Origin: Blautia sp. An81
GTDB lineage: Bacteria; Bacillota; Clostridia; Lachnospirales; Lachnospiraceae
Direction: 5' to 3'
DNA: 47,259 nucleotides
Assembly (NCBI RefSeq): GCF_002161285.1
Contig: NZ_NFHH01000028.1
Span: 1 to 47,259 of the forward strand
A model generated the notes under the pieces. It searched no databases and was not told where the DNA came from. It saw only the letters and a program-made list of their open reading frames with translations. Made by a program: the position numbers and the translations under genes. Below, piece by piece: positions 1 to 8,085 of this stretch (its first letter is position 1; every line of letters begins with the position of its first letter).

Positions 1-12
1 AACAAATTCGCA

Positions 13-111
13 TACCCCGCTTTCGCGCTTGCGGGAGCAAGAGCGAAAGGCAAGTGCTGTGAGCGGCGACGTAGGAGCCGAGCACAGTGCTTGAGTGCTT
101 GCACCGGGGTA
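13..111. repeat. GC-rich palindromic element abutting a truncated acyltransferase gene
   Basis: This stretch is much richer in G+C than the coding sequence after it and is built of nested inverted repeats. The ends TACCCCG (13-19) and CGGGGTA (105-111) are perfect complements. Inside, 20-32 pairs with 37-49 at 12 of 13 positions around a GGGA loop. A third imperfect stem joins 51-64 with 80-93 (10 of 14). No protein family is recognisable in any frame here. The following MBOAT reading frame starts immediately after a TAG at 110-112 and lacks the family's N-terminus, so this looks like an inserted small palindromic (MITE-like or REP-like) element. Its left limit may lie outside the window. Confidence 0.6.
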
Positions 112-112
112 G

Positions 113-1270
113 TTGATTCTGGGCGTCTTATTCTATTATAAATATTTAAATCTGATCATCACTACTTATAATGATATTTTGCACAGAGATTTCTTTCTCT
201 GGGAGATCATAGCACCTTTAGGAATCTCTTTCATTATCTTCCAGTGTATTTCTTATCTTATGGATTTATATCAGGGCAAGGCTCAGACCAGCAGAAATTT
301 TCTGGATTTCGCCCTTTATATTTCTTTTTTTCCAAAACTTTCTCAGGGACCTATTGTGAAATACAAGGATATGGAGACACAGCTGAAATACCGTACTATA
401 ACTTTTGACAAGTTTCTCAGAGGGCTGGAAAGATTTATTATGGGCCTTTCCAAAAAAGTATTGATCGCAGATATTTTAGGCCAGACATCCAGCAGCATTT
501 TTTATAGTATGGGGATGGGGATGGATGCAGGAACTGCCTGGATTGCTCTTATCAGCTATTCTTTCAGCCTTTATATGGACTTCTCCGGATACTCAGATAT
601 GGCCATCGGCATGGCTGCTATGATGGGATTTGAATTTAAGGAGAATTTTAATTTCCCCTATCTCAGCACTTCAATAACCGAATTCTGGAGGAGATGGCAT
701 ATGTCTCTGGGAGCATGGTTCCGGGAGTATCTTTATTTTCCTTTGGGCGGCAGCAGAAAAGGAAATGTATACCTGAATCTGTTTGTGGTATTTCTGGCAA
801 CTGGAATCTGGCACGGTGCAGCCTGGGTTTATCTCTTTTGGGGAGCCATGCACGGTGTCTGTGTAGTTGTGGAACGATACATTATGAAAAAAAGCTGGTA
901 TGAAAAAATACCGGTATTCCTCCGATGGGCTGCAACCTTCTTTATTGTGAATATTGGCTGGATAACCTTTAATGTGACAAAATTTGATGAATTTACAGAG
1001 TTTTTAGGATACCTGTTCGGTATGGGAACGCCTATTTCCTTTACAGGGCTGTTTTACCTGACACCTAGATTAGTGACTTTATGGGCAGTTGTAATATTAG
1101 GGACTCTGATTTTCAGCAGGAAAAAGGTCCAGGTACAGCTGATAAAGTGGAATGAAGAGTCCCAGGTGTTTAATGGGATTAAATATGTATTCCTTCTGGG
1201 ATGCCTGTTCCTTTGCTTTGTTACTTCCGTTTCTGAGGGCTATCAACCCTTTTTATACTTTCAGTTTTAG
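113..1270 (+). CDS. MBOAT family O-acyltransferase (AlgI/DltB-like), 5'-truncated
   Basis: Membrane-bound O-acyltransferase that would pass an acyl (usually acetyl) group across the membrane for O-acetylation of an exported polysaccharide. The 385 residues contain the catalytic core: FWRRWHMSLG at 191-200 and GIWHG at 231-235 with the family's conserved histidine at 234, in a strongly hydrophobic multi-spanning protein. Relatives are usually about 470-500 residues. The residues here begin at what should be roughly residue 80-100, and the only in-frame start is a TTG directly after a TAG. The upstream 112 bases are a palindromic GC-rich element, so the gene is probably broken, with its N-terminal part left of the window. 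It is followed closely (11 bases) by an AlgX-like partner gene, the usual pairing. Family assignment is firm; activity of this copy is doubtful. Confidence 0.85.
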   Translation: MILGVLFYYKYLNLIITTYNDILHRDFFLWEIIAPLGISFIIFQCISYLMDLYQGKAQTSRNFLDFALYISFFPKLSQGPIVKYKDMETQLKYRTITFDKFLRGLERFIMGLSKKVLIADILGQTSSSIFYSMGMGMDAGTAWIALISYSFSLYMDFSGYSDMAIGMAAMMGFEFKENFNFPYLSTSITEFWRRWHMSLGAWFREYLYFPLGGSRKGNVYLNLFVVFLATGIWHGAAWVYLFWGAMHGVCVVVERYIMKKSWYEKIPVFLRWAATFFIVNIGWITFNVTKFDEFTEFLGYLFGMGTPISFTGLFYLTPRLVTLWAVVILGTLIFSRKKVQVQLIKWNEESQVFNGIKYVFLLGCLFLCFVTSVSEGYQPFLYFQF

Positions 1271-1281
1271 GAGGCCGGTGA

Positions 1282-2652
1282 ATGAAAAAAATAAAAATAT
1301 TGTTTTTGGGGATTTTATGCGTGGCTCTGGTGCTGCCTCTTATATTTTTCAATTTTGAGAAGAATTATGCATCACCTATTGATAACCGAATGCTTACAGA
1401 GTGGGACCCTGCTGGTAGAGATGTAACTGAAATGGTGGAGTCCTATATCAATGACCGGATTGGATTCCGGACAGAGGCTATTGATGCATATACAGAACTG
1501 AATGATAAGGTGTTTGGCATGATGGTCCACCCTACTTACACTTATGGAAAAGACGGATATGTATTTTTTCAGATGTCTTACGAAAATCCGGACCCTGTAT
1601 TTGTAGAACTTTTCTGCGCGTATCTGAGACAGGTTCAGGACTATTGCGAAGAGCGGGGTGTTCCCTTCATCTATTGTCTGAACCCCTCCAAGATCACCAT
1701 ATATCAGCAATATCTCCCCGATGGATATATTTATCAGGACAAGCTGAACCAGATGATGTATGAAAAGCTGGAAGAGTATGGGGTAAATTATATTACAAAC
1801 GAATACCTGCTCAAAGAAAAAAGTGAAACAGAACAGGTATATAATGTCAAATACGATGCAGGCCATTGGAACGATTTAGGAGCCTTTTATGGCACAAATC
1901 ATATTCTGGAAAAGGTTTCGGAATATTTTCCAAATGTACAGCCCAGAGATTTGACAGAATTTGAAATAGGAACAGTTCACGAGGACAGTCTTTCAGTTTC
2001 TCATTTTGCCATTGATGAAGACGTGCCGGCCTTCTGGGATAAAAATCAGGGAAATATCCAGGACCTTACAGAAAATTACAGAAGTATGAAACTGGACCAG
2101 AATTATAATGCATTGTTCTGTCTTGCCAATCACAAAGAAGGGGCAGAGGAACTTCCCAGAGCCCTTGTTTTCCAGGGCAGCTATTATAACGAGAGAACCC
2201 AGTACATGCAGTCTGCTTTCCAGGAATATGACGCAGTGCATAACTATGAGAACTTTTTAGACTTTGACTATTATTTTAATATTTTCCAGCCGGATTGCGT
2301 GATCCTGGAGACGGCAGAATATGCGACCAATGGAGCTTACTTTTCTTATGAAACTCTGGAGAATAAGGAACTGAATCCAAAACTTGATACAGAGGCTTTT
2401 GGAGATGAGTTTATCTCTCTTCAGGATGCAGACTATACAGTGACAGAAGAAGGCAGTCTGGTGACAGTTTCCCTGAATCTGGACGAGGCAGCAGAGAGAG
2501 GATACCTGATCATAGGAGACCGTCAGTTTGACTTTTCCATAGATCAGGAAGGCAATACTTCAGAATGTACCCTTGACGTCAGATATTTCCAGGAAGACCT
2601 GGCCCAGATATTTTTTCATTATACCTTGCTTTTACAGGAAAACAAGGTATAA
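1282..2652 (+). CDS. AlgX/AlgJ-like SGNH-hydrolase-fold O-acetyltransferase partner protein
   Basis: Predicted membrane-anchored, extracytoplasmic protein that works with the MBOAT protein to acetylate polysaccharide hydroxyls. One N-terminal hydrophobic segment (residues 4-23) anchors it. Typical AlgX/AlgJ and DHHW-family features follow: SPIDNRML (31-38), a DRIGFR motif (58-63), GKDGYVFF (89-96), the NPSK segment (134-137) and DAGHWND (192-198), where the Asp and His would complete the catalytic set. The last 120 residues are beta-rich and less conserved. An AGGAGG at 1269-1274 overlaps the MBOAT stop and fixes the ATG at 1282. The 456-residue length is normal. The acetyl-transfer role comes from the family and neighbour; the acceptor sugar is unknown. 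Confidence 0.8.
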   Translation: MKKIKILFLGILCVALVLPLIFFNFEKNYASPIDNRMLTEWDPAGRDVTEMVESYINDRIGFRTEAIDAYTELNDKVFGMMVHPTYTYGKDGYVFFQMSYENPDPVFVELFCAYLRQVQDYCEERGVPFIYCLNPSKITIYQQYLPDGYIYQDKLNQMMYEKLEEYGVNYITNEYLLKEKSETEQVYNVKYDAGHWNDLGAFYGTNHILEKVSEYFPNVQPRDLTEFEIGTVHEDSLSVSHFAIDEDVPAFWDKNQGNIQDLTENYRSMKLDQNYNALFCLANHKEGAEELPRALVFQGSYYNERTQYMQSAFQEYDAVHNYENFLDFDYYFNIFQPDCVILETAEYATNGAYFSYETLENKELNPKLDTEAFGDEFISLQDADYTVTEEGSLVTVSLNLDEAAERGYLIIGDRQFDFSIDQEGNTSECTLDVRYFQEDLAQIFFHYTLLLQENKV

Positions 2653-2653
2653 T
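2621..2653 (+). promoter_or_regulatory. Candidate internal promoter overlapping an intercistronic hairpin
   Basis: TTGCTT (2626-2631), a 16-base spacer and TATAAT (2648-2653) form a good sigma-A-type match overlapping the end of the AlgX-like gene. The same bases form an inverted repeat: ATACCTTG (2621-2628) with CAAGGTAT (2643-2650), with TTTT/AAAA continuing the stem inward. Either a promoter for the aminotransferase and downstream genes, an RNA hairpin, or both. Confidence 0.4.
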
Positions 2654-2692
2654 ATATTTAAGTATGCGAAAAATTTCAGGAGATATTGAATC

Positions 2693-3895
2693 ATGAAGAT
2701 ACCATTTTCACCACCGGATATCACGGACGAAGAAATAAATGAGGTTATAGATACATTAAGAAGCGGCTGGATCACTACAGGACCAAAAACAAAAAAGTTT
2801 GAAGAAGAGATAGCCGGATTCTGCCATACAGAAAGAGCCGTATGTCTGAATTCCGCCACAGCCTCTCTGGAGCTGTGCCTCCGGATACTGGGAATCGGTC
2901 CGGGAGATGAGGTGATCACAACTGCATATACCTATACTGCAAGCTGCAGCGTGATCTGCCATGTAGGCGCAACTCCGGTTCTGGTAGACACGATCCCAGG
3001 TTCCTATGATATGGACCCGGAGAAAGTCCGGGAAGCAGTTACAGAAAGGACTAAAGGGGTAATCTGCGTAGATCTTGCCGGAATCGTATATCCTTATTAT
3101 GAAGAAATCTACAAGATCGCAGAGGAAAAGAAGAGTCTTTTTACGCCTTCCGGAGAAATACAGGAGGCTTTGGGCAGAATGGCTGTCTTGGCAGACGGAG
3201 CCCATGCCTTTGGGGCCAGCTATGATGGAAAAATGTGCGGAGAGATTGCAGATTTTACCAGTTTTTCCTTCCATGCAGTAAAGAATCTCACAACGGCTGA
3301 GGGAGGCGCTGCAGTATGGAAGAAAATTCCGGGAATCTCCAGTGATGATCTTTATAAAAGATTTATGGACTACTCTCTTCACGGACAGACCAAAGACGCC
3401 CTGGCAAAGACAAAGCCGGGAAGCTGGGAGTACGACATTGTAGCCCCCTATTATAAATACAATATGACGGATATCATGGCTTCTCTGGGGCTGGCTCAGT
3501 TTCGGAGATATCCGGCTCTGCTGAAGAGACGCAGGGAGATCATAGAAAGGTACAATGCAGGATTTAAAGATCTGGATATCCAGGTACTTGAGCACTATGG
3601 AGAAAAACATACTTCCAGCGGACATCTGTACCTGACCAGACTGCCTGGAAAGAGCAGAGAGCAGTGTAATATGGTCATTGAAAAAATGGCTGATGCAGGC
3701 ATTGCCACCAATGTACACTATAAACCGCTGCCAATGATGACTGCTTATAAAAATCTGGGCTTTGATATAAAAGACTATCCAAATGCCTACCATATGTTTG
3801 AAAATGAGATTACTCTGCCCCTTCATACTTGCCTGACCGACGAACAGGTAGAGTATATCATAGAAAACTATAGAAAAATTATCGAGGAGCTGTAA
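2693..3895 (+). CDS. DegT/DnrJ/EryC1/StrS-family PLP-dependent sugar aminotransferase
   Basis: Converts a nucleotide-linked keto-sugar to an amino-sugar using glutamate as donor. The fold signature is clear: an N-terminal SPPDITDEE segment, the cofactor-phosphate region near GPKTKKFEE (30-38) and NSATASLEL (53-61), VLADGAHAFGA with the ring-nitrogen Asp at 168, and FSFHAVKNLTTAEGG with the Schiff-base Lys at 197. This last form (HAVKNLTTAEGGA) is typical of the PglE/UDP-4-amino-sugar branch. It is followed after three bases by a PglC-type transferase, suggesting that the amino sugar made here is the first sugar loaded on undecaprenyl phosphate. AGGAG precedes the ATG. The matching 4,6-dehydratase is not in the window, so the exact substrate is inferred only by class. 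Confidence 0.88.
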   Translation: MKIPFSPPDITDEEINEVIDTLRSGWITTGPKTKKFEEEIAGFCHTERAVCLNSATASLELCLRILGIGPGDEVITTAYTYTASCSVICHVGATPVLVDTIPGSYDMDPEKVREAVTERTKGVICVDLAGIVYPYYEEIYKIAEEKKSLFTPSGEIQEALGRMAVLADGAHAFGASYDGKMCGEIADFTSFSFHAVKNLTTAEGGAAVWKKIPGISSDDLYKRFMDYSLHGQTKDALAKTKPGSWEYDIVAPYYKYNMTDIMASLGLAQFRRYPALLKRRREIIERYNAGFKDLDIQVLEHYGEKHTSSGHLYLTRLPGKSREQCNMVIEKMADAGIATNVHYKPLPMMTAYKNLGFDIKDYPNAYHMFENEITLPLHTCLTDEQVEYIIENYRKIIEEL

Positions 3896-3898
3896 GCC

Positions 3899-4597
3899 AT
3901 GTTGAAGGATTGGAACAGCCTTCCTGAATCAATGAAGAAGGAAGAGGTAAAAAAATATTATAGAGAACTTTCCAGGAAACGCCCGGCACTTGCTGCCAAG
4001 CGTTTTCTGGACGTGGTTATGGCACTTATCTTAACGGTTCTTTTGTCGCCCGTAATGCTTATACTTGCAATATGTATCAAGCTGGACAGCAAGGGGCCGG
4101 TTTTTTATCGCCAGGAGAGGATTACCCAGTATGGCAGGCCCTATCGGATCTTTAAGTTCCGTACAATGGTGGCTGACGCAGATAAAAAAGGTCCTTTGGT
4201 CACCAGAGGGGGAGACTCCCGGATCACCAGAATGGGAAGAAAACTGCGGAGCTGCCGTCTGGATGAGATTCCTCAGCTTTTCAATGTGCTGAAAGGGGAA
4301 ATGAGTTTTGTGGGAACCAGGCCTGAGGTCCAGAAATATGTGGACAGCTATACGCCGGAAATGATGGCCACTCTTCTCCTTCCAGCAGGGATTACTTCCA
4401 GGACCAGCATTGCCTATAAAGATGAAGAGGCAGAAATTGACCGTTATAAAAAAGAAACGGGGAAAGAAACAGAAGAAATCTATATTCATTATATTCTGCC
4501 GGAAAAAATGAAGTATAATCTGGAATATATCCGTTCTTTCAGCGTGCTGGGAGATCTGAAGATCATGATAGACACAGCCCTGGCGGTAATAAGATAG
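3899..4597 (+). CDS. Undecaprenyl-phosphate sugar phosphotransferase (PglC-type initiating enzyme)
   Basis: Monotopic phosphoglycosyltransferase that transfers a sugar-1-phosphate from a UDP-sugar to undecaprenyl phosphate, starting repeat-unit assembly on the inner membrane face. Domain order: a 30-residue charged N-terminal helix, KRFLDVV (34-40), one re-entrant hydrophobic segment (38-61), GPVFYRQER (66-74), FKFRTM (85-90), RITRMGRKLRSCRLDEIPQL (108-127), and LKGEMSFVGTRPE (131-143). These are the hallmarks of the bacterial sugar transferase family; 232 residues fits the short PglC form without the CoA-binding extension of WbaP. It is the only initiating transferase in the window. It starts three bases after the aminotransferase, with GAGGAG before the ATG. 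Confidence 0.92.
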   Translation: MLKDWNSLPESMKKEEVKKYYRELSRKRPALAAKRFLDVVMALILTVLLSPVMLILAICIKLDSKGPVFYRQERITQYGRPYRIFKFRTMVADADKKGPLVTRGGDSRITRMGRKLRSCRLDEIPQLFNVLKGEMSFVGTRPEVQKYVDSYTPEMMATLLLPAGITSRTSIAYKDEEAEIDRYKKETGKETEEIYIHYILPEKMKYNLEYIRSFSVLGDLKIMIDTALAVIR

Positions 4598-4610
4598 ACA
4601 GGAGATAGTT

Positions 4611-5828
4611 ATGAAGAAAAAAATAGCAGTAATTTCCATGGGAGTAAAGCTAAACGGTGAGAAAGGATACAGCCGTTTCCGCTATATCGGAGATTTTCTT
4701 TCAGATGCAGGATATCAGGTAGATCTGATCACCACCACATTTCAGCACTGGGAGAAAGCTCAGCGGGATATAGATGCCATTAAGAAAGAAGACTACAAAT
4801 TTCAGCTGAAATTTATCTATGAACCGGGATATAGGAAAAACATAGATTTAAGGAGAATACGCAGTCACAGCATTGCGGCAAAAAATCTTACAAAACTTCT
4901 GGAAAAAGAAGGAGACTATGACCTGATCTATTGTGAGATACCGCCTAATGATGTTGCCCTGGCAGCGGCAGAATATGCAAAAAAGAAGGGAATACCCTTT
5001 GTACCTGATGTAAACGATCTGTGGCCGGAAGCCATGAGGATGGTCCTGGATATTCCTGTGGTCAGCGATATCCTGTTTTATCCTCTCCAGAGAGATGCAG
5101 AAAAGGTATATTCTCTGGTGTCCGGCATTATTGGAACTTCCGATGAATACAGGGACAGACCTTTAAAAAATCAGAAGCTGGATGTTCCCAGAAAAACTGT
5201 TTATGTGGGAAATGAAATTGCAGAGTTTGACAGAGGCGTGGAAAAATACGGACCGGAAATCCAGAAACCAGAAGGAGAGTTCTGGGTCTCCTATGCAGGA
5301 ACCATCGGTACCAGCTATGATATCCGTACTATGGTGCTGGCAGGCAAGGAGCTTCTGGACCGGGGAATGTCTCAGATCAAATTCAAGATTCTGGGAGGGG
5401 GCCCCTTGAAAGATGAACTGGAAAATCTGGCAAAAGAACAGGGCTGTGTCAATGTGGAGTTTGTGGGATACGCTCCTTATCCTAAAATGGCAGCCTATCT
5501 TGCCAAGTCCGACATTCTGGTGAACTCCTTTGTAAAAAAGGCGCCTCAGAGTATTGTAACAAAAATCGGCGACTATCTGGCAGCAGGAAAGCCAATGATC
5601 AATACCTGTATGAGTCCGGAATTCCGCCAAAAGGTGGAAAATGACGGGTTCGGCATCAATATTCTGCCGGAGGATGTGAAAATCCTGGCAGATGCCATTG
5701 CAGAACTCTATGAAGACAGAGACGGCTGCAGGATTATGGGAGAGAAGGCCAGAAAGATTGCAGAAGAACAGTTTGACAGACCGGAATCCTATAAGAAGAT
5801 AATTGAGTTGATCGAGGAGCTGACTTGA
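4611..5828 (+). CDS. Glycosyltransferase family 4 (GT-B fold)
   Basis: Cytoplasmic glycosyltransferase likely adding the second or a later sugar to the lipid-linked unit. The N-terminal half has the Rossmann start MKKKIAVISMG with a glycine-containing acceptor loop (LNGEKGYSRFRY). The nucleotide-sugar half contains ILGGGPLKDELENLAKE, FVGYAPYPKMAAYLAKSD and a GDYLAAGKPMINT segment in the donor-site position. At 405 residues it is a normal GT4 size. AGGAG stands before the ATG, 13 bases after the previous stop. The protein resembles the WbuB type of GT4 in gene context; sugar and linkage cannot be told from sequence. Confidence 0.85.
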   Translation: MKKKIAVISMGVKLNGEKGYSRFRYIGDFLSDAGYQVDLITTTFQHWEKAQRDIDAIKKEDYKFQLKFIYEPGYRKNIDLRRIRSHSIAAKNLTKLLEKEGDYDLIYCEIPPNDVALAAAEYAKKKGIPFVPDVNDLWPEAMRMVLDIPVVSDILFYPLQRDAEKVYSLVSGIIGTSDEYRDRPLKNQKLDVPRKTVYVGNEIAEFDRGVEKYGPEIQKPEGEFWVSYAGTIGTSYDIRTMVLAGKELLDRGMSQIKFKILGGGPLKDELENLAKEQGCVNVEFVGYAPYPKMAAYLAKSDILVNSFVKKAPQSIVTKIGDYLAAGKPMINTCMSPEFRQKVENDGFGINILPEDVKILADAIAELYEDRDGCRIMGEKARKIAEEQFDRPESYKKIIELIEELT

Positions 5829-5829
5829 T

Positions 5830-6900
5830 ATGGACAGACCATTTTTTACAGTTGTTATGCCGGCCTATGGAGTGGAAAAATATCTGAAAAAAGCAGTGGA
5901 CAGCATCCGGAGCCAGACTTTTGGAGACTGGGAGCTGATCATTGTGGAAGATGGATCTCCAGACCGGACAGGGGAGCTGGCAGACCGTCTGGCAGGGAAG
6001 GATTCCCGGATACGAGTAGTTCATCATGAGAAGAACAAAGGTCTCAGTGAAGCCAGAAATACCGGAATCTGCCAGGCAAGAGGAAAATACATTTGGTTTA
6101 TGGATCCGGACGATTCTGTAGAAGAAAGCCTTCTTCAGGAGGTCCAGGGGGCTCTGGAGGAAAATCCGGCTCGTTTGACAGTGTTTGGACATGTGGAAGA
6201 GTATTATGAAAAAGACGGCAGCTTTTCCTACGCCCATCCGGTAAAACCCAGGAGACGGCTCTGCAGAAATCAGGCGGAAGTCCGGAAAGAAATCCTTCCT
6301 CTGGAGCAGGAGACCCTTTATGGATATGCCTGGAATAAAATTTACGATTTAGACTATATCCGTGAAAAAAAGCTGAGCTATGAAACTGTTCGGCTGATCG
6401 AGGATATTGTATTTAATATTCAATACTGTATGGATATTGACACTATGAATCTGTTGGACATTACCCCCTATCACTATGCAAAAAGGATGGAGGGAAGTCT
6501 GACTACGAAATTTGTGCCTGATTATTATCCCCTTCACAGGAGAAGAATCGCCATGCTCTATGAGCAGCAGAAATACTGGGGACTGGATAACCGGGAAAGC
6601 TGCTCTGTGCTGGGCAGTCTGTATGGGAGATATATTCTTTCCGCTTTGGAGAGGAACTGTGATAAACGGGCAGAAATGAATCATGGAGACAGGAAAAAGT
6701 TTTGCCGGGAGATCTTTGCAGATCCTCTTTTTAAAAGGCTGATACCGGCAGCGGAGGCCAGAGACAGCAGAGCCTTAAAACTGGCACTCACCTGTATGAA
6801 GGCAAAATCTGTATTTTTGTGTCTTGCCTTTGGAAGGGCAGTCCATCTGGTAAGAGGAAGCCTTCCGATGTTGTATTCAAAAGTAAAGTCTCAGAGATGA
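5830..6900 (+). CDS. Glycosyltransferase family 2 (GT-A fold)
   Basis: Inverting GT-A glycosyltransferase acting in the cytoplasm on the growing repeat unit. The opening MDRPFFTVVMPAYGVEKYL, the uridine-contacting VEDGSPD (39-45) and the metal-binding DPDD (92-95) are all intact. The C-terminal 200 residues are variable and carry acceptor specificity. A single base separates its ATG from the previous stop, with the AGGAG inside the previous gene. Length 356 is typical of the EpsH/WcaA-type GT2 found in capsule loci. Donor is unknown. Confidence 0.88.
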   Translation: MDRPFFTVVMPAYGVEKYLKKAVDSIRSQTFGDWELIIVEDGSPDRTGELADRLAGKDSRIRVVHHEKNKGLSEARNTGICQARGKYIWFMDPDDSVEESLLQEVQGALEENPARLTVFGHVEEYYEKDGSFSYAHPVKPRRRLCRNQAEVRKEILPLEQETLYGYAWNKIYDLDYIREKKLSYETVRLIEDIVFNIQYCMDIDTMNLLDITPYHYAKRMEGSLTTKFVPDYYPLHRRRIAMLYEQQKYWGLDNRESCSVLGSLYGRYILSALERNCDKRAEMNHGDRKKFCREIFADPLFKRLIPAAEARDSRALKLALTCMKAKSVFLCLAFGRAVHLVRGSLPMLYSKVKSQR

Positions 6901-6911
6901 TAAGATTCTTA

Positions 6912-6932
6912 TGCCGGCAGAAAAAACCGGCA
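6912..6932 (+). promoter_or_regulatory. Short intercistronic hairpin
   Basis: TGCCGG (6912-6917) and CCGGCA (6927-6932) are perfect complements around a nine-base A-rich loop. There is no T-run after it, so it is not a standard terminator; an RNA-stabilising or processing hairpin is more likely. It lies between the GT2 gene and the UDP-galactopyranose mutase gene and argues that the mutase starts at 6974, after it. Confidence 0.4.
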
Positions 6933-6973
6933 GGACAATAGAAAAATCAAGTAAGAAAGCGCAGGTAAACGAG

Positions 6974-8071
6974 ATGAAAAAATATGATTATGTATTAGTT
7001 GGAAGCGGTCTGTTTTCAGGGGTCTTTGCCTATCATGCGGTAAAGGCAGGAAAAAAATGTCTGGTGATCGAAAAAAGAGATACTGTAGGCGGAAACCTGT
7101 ACTGCGAAGACATCGAAGGCATTCATGTGCATAAATATGGAGCTCATATTTTTCATACCAGCAATCGGAAAGTATGGCAGTTTGTGAACTCTCTGGTGGA
7201 ATTTAACCGTTATACCAATTCTCCGGTGGCAAATTTCCATGGAGAAATGTACAATATGCCTTTTAATATGAATACTTTCAGCAAAATGTGGAATATCAGC
7301 ACTCCGGCAGAAGCAAAGGCCATTATAGAGAAACAGAAAGCCAGCATCCAGGGGGAACCTAAAAATCTGGAAGAGCAGGCCATCAGTCTGGTAGGAGAAG
7401 ATATTTACAAAAAACTGGTGAAAGGCTATACAGAAAAACAGTGGGGAAGAGACTGTAAAGATCTGCCGGCATTCATTATCAAGAGACTGCCTGTGAGATT
7501 TACCTATGACAACAATTATTTTAATGACCTGTATCAGGGAATCCCTATCGGAGGTTATAATGTGCTTATCGAGAAACTTTTTGAAGGCTGCGATATAGAG
7601 ACTGGCGTGGATTTCAACGAAAACAGGGAAAAATATAAGAAACTGGGAGAAAAAATCCTTTATACAGGAACCATTGATTCTTTCTACGATTACTGTTTTG
7701 GCAAACTGGAATACAGAAGCCTGAAATTCGAGACAGAAGTGCTGGATGAGGAAAATCATCAGGGTGTAGCAGTAGTAAACTACACAGACAGAGAAACTCC
7801 TTATACAAGAATCATTGAGCACAAACATTTTGAATTTGGAACTCAGCCGAAAACGGTCATCACCAGAGAATATCCGGCAGACTGGCAGGAGGGTATGGAG
7901 CCTTACTATCCAATCAATGACGAAAGAAATCAGAACCTGTACCAGCAGTATAAGGAATTGGCAGATAAAGAAGAAAATGTCCTCTTCGGCGGAAGGCTGG
8001 CAGAGTATAAATATTATGACATGGATAAAGTAATTGAATCCGCCTTTAAGCTGGTAGAAAAGGAATTATAA
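6974..8071 (+). CDS. glf: UDP-galactopyranose mutase
   Basis: Flavoenzyme that interconverts UDP-galactopyranose and UDP-galactofuranose, so the locus polymer probably contains galactofuranose. The FAD-binding start MKKYDYVLVGSGLFSGVFA, the following VIEKRDTVGGNLY and HKYGAHIFHTSN are hallmarks. EKQWGRD and LPVRFTYDNNYFND are conserved active-site segments, and FGGRLAEYKYYDMD near the end is the C-terminal signature. I chose 6974 over an in-frame ATG at 6911 because it puts the FAD motif at the N-terminus, gives 365 residues as usual for the family, and lies after an intercistronic hairpin; neither start has a strong ribosome site. The mutase is soluble and cytoplasmic. Confidence 0.95.
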   Translation: MKKYDYVLVGSGLFSGVFAYHAVKAGKKCLVIEKRDTVGGNLYCEDIEGIHVHKYGAHIFHTSNRKVWQFVNSLVEFNRYTNSPVANFHGEMYNMPFNMNTFSKMWNISTPAEAKAIIEKQKASIQGEPKNLEEQAISLVGEDIYKKLVKGYTEKQWGRDCKDLPAFIIKRLPVRFTYDNNYFNDLYQGIPIGGYNVLIEKLFEGCDIETGVDFNENREKYKKLGEKILYTGTIDSFYDYCFGKLEYRSLKFETEVLDEENHQGVAVVNYTDRETPYTRIIEHKHFEFGTQPKTVITREYPADWQEGMEPYYPINDERNQNLYQQYKELADKEENVLFGGRLAEYKYYDMDKVIESAFKLVEKEL

Positions 8072-8085
8072 GGAGAAGGGGAGCA

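Noticed and set aside
13-111. GC-rich segment as a tRNA, riboswitch or diversity-generating template
   Set aside because: No tRNA cloverleaf or CCA-type end, no known riboswitch motif recognised, and no reverse transcriptase or variable-repeat pair in the window.
2756-3826. Long open frame on the minus strand opposite the aminotransferase gene (356 codons)
   Set aside because: It is a shadow of the very well conserved DegT-family gene on the + strand; no family motif, Cys/His/Phe-rich composition typical of antisense frames, and no ribosome site.
6911-6973. Earlier ATG start for UDP-galactopyranose mutase
   Set aside because: Adds a non-conserved 21-residue basic tail, has no ribosome site and lies on an intercistronic hairpin; 6974 gives the normal family start.
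7016-7828. 270-codon open frame on the minus strand opposite UDP-galactopyranose mutase
   Set aside because: Antisense shadow; the + strand protein has all family motifs and this one has none.
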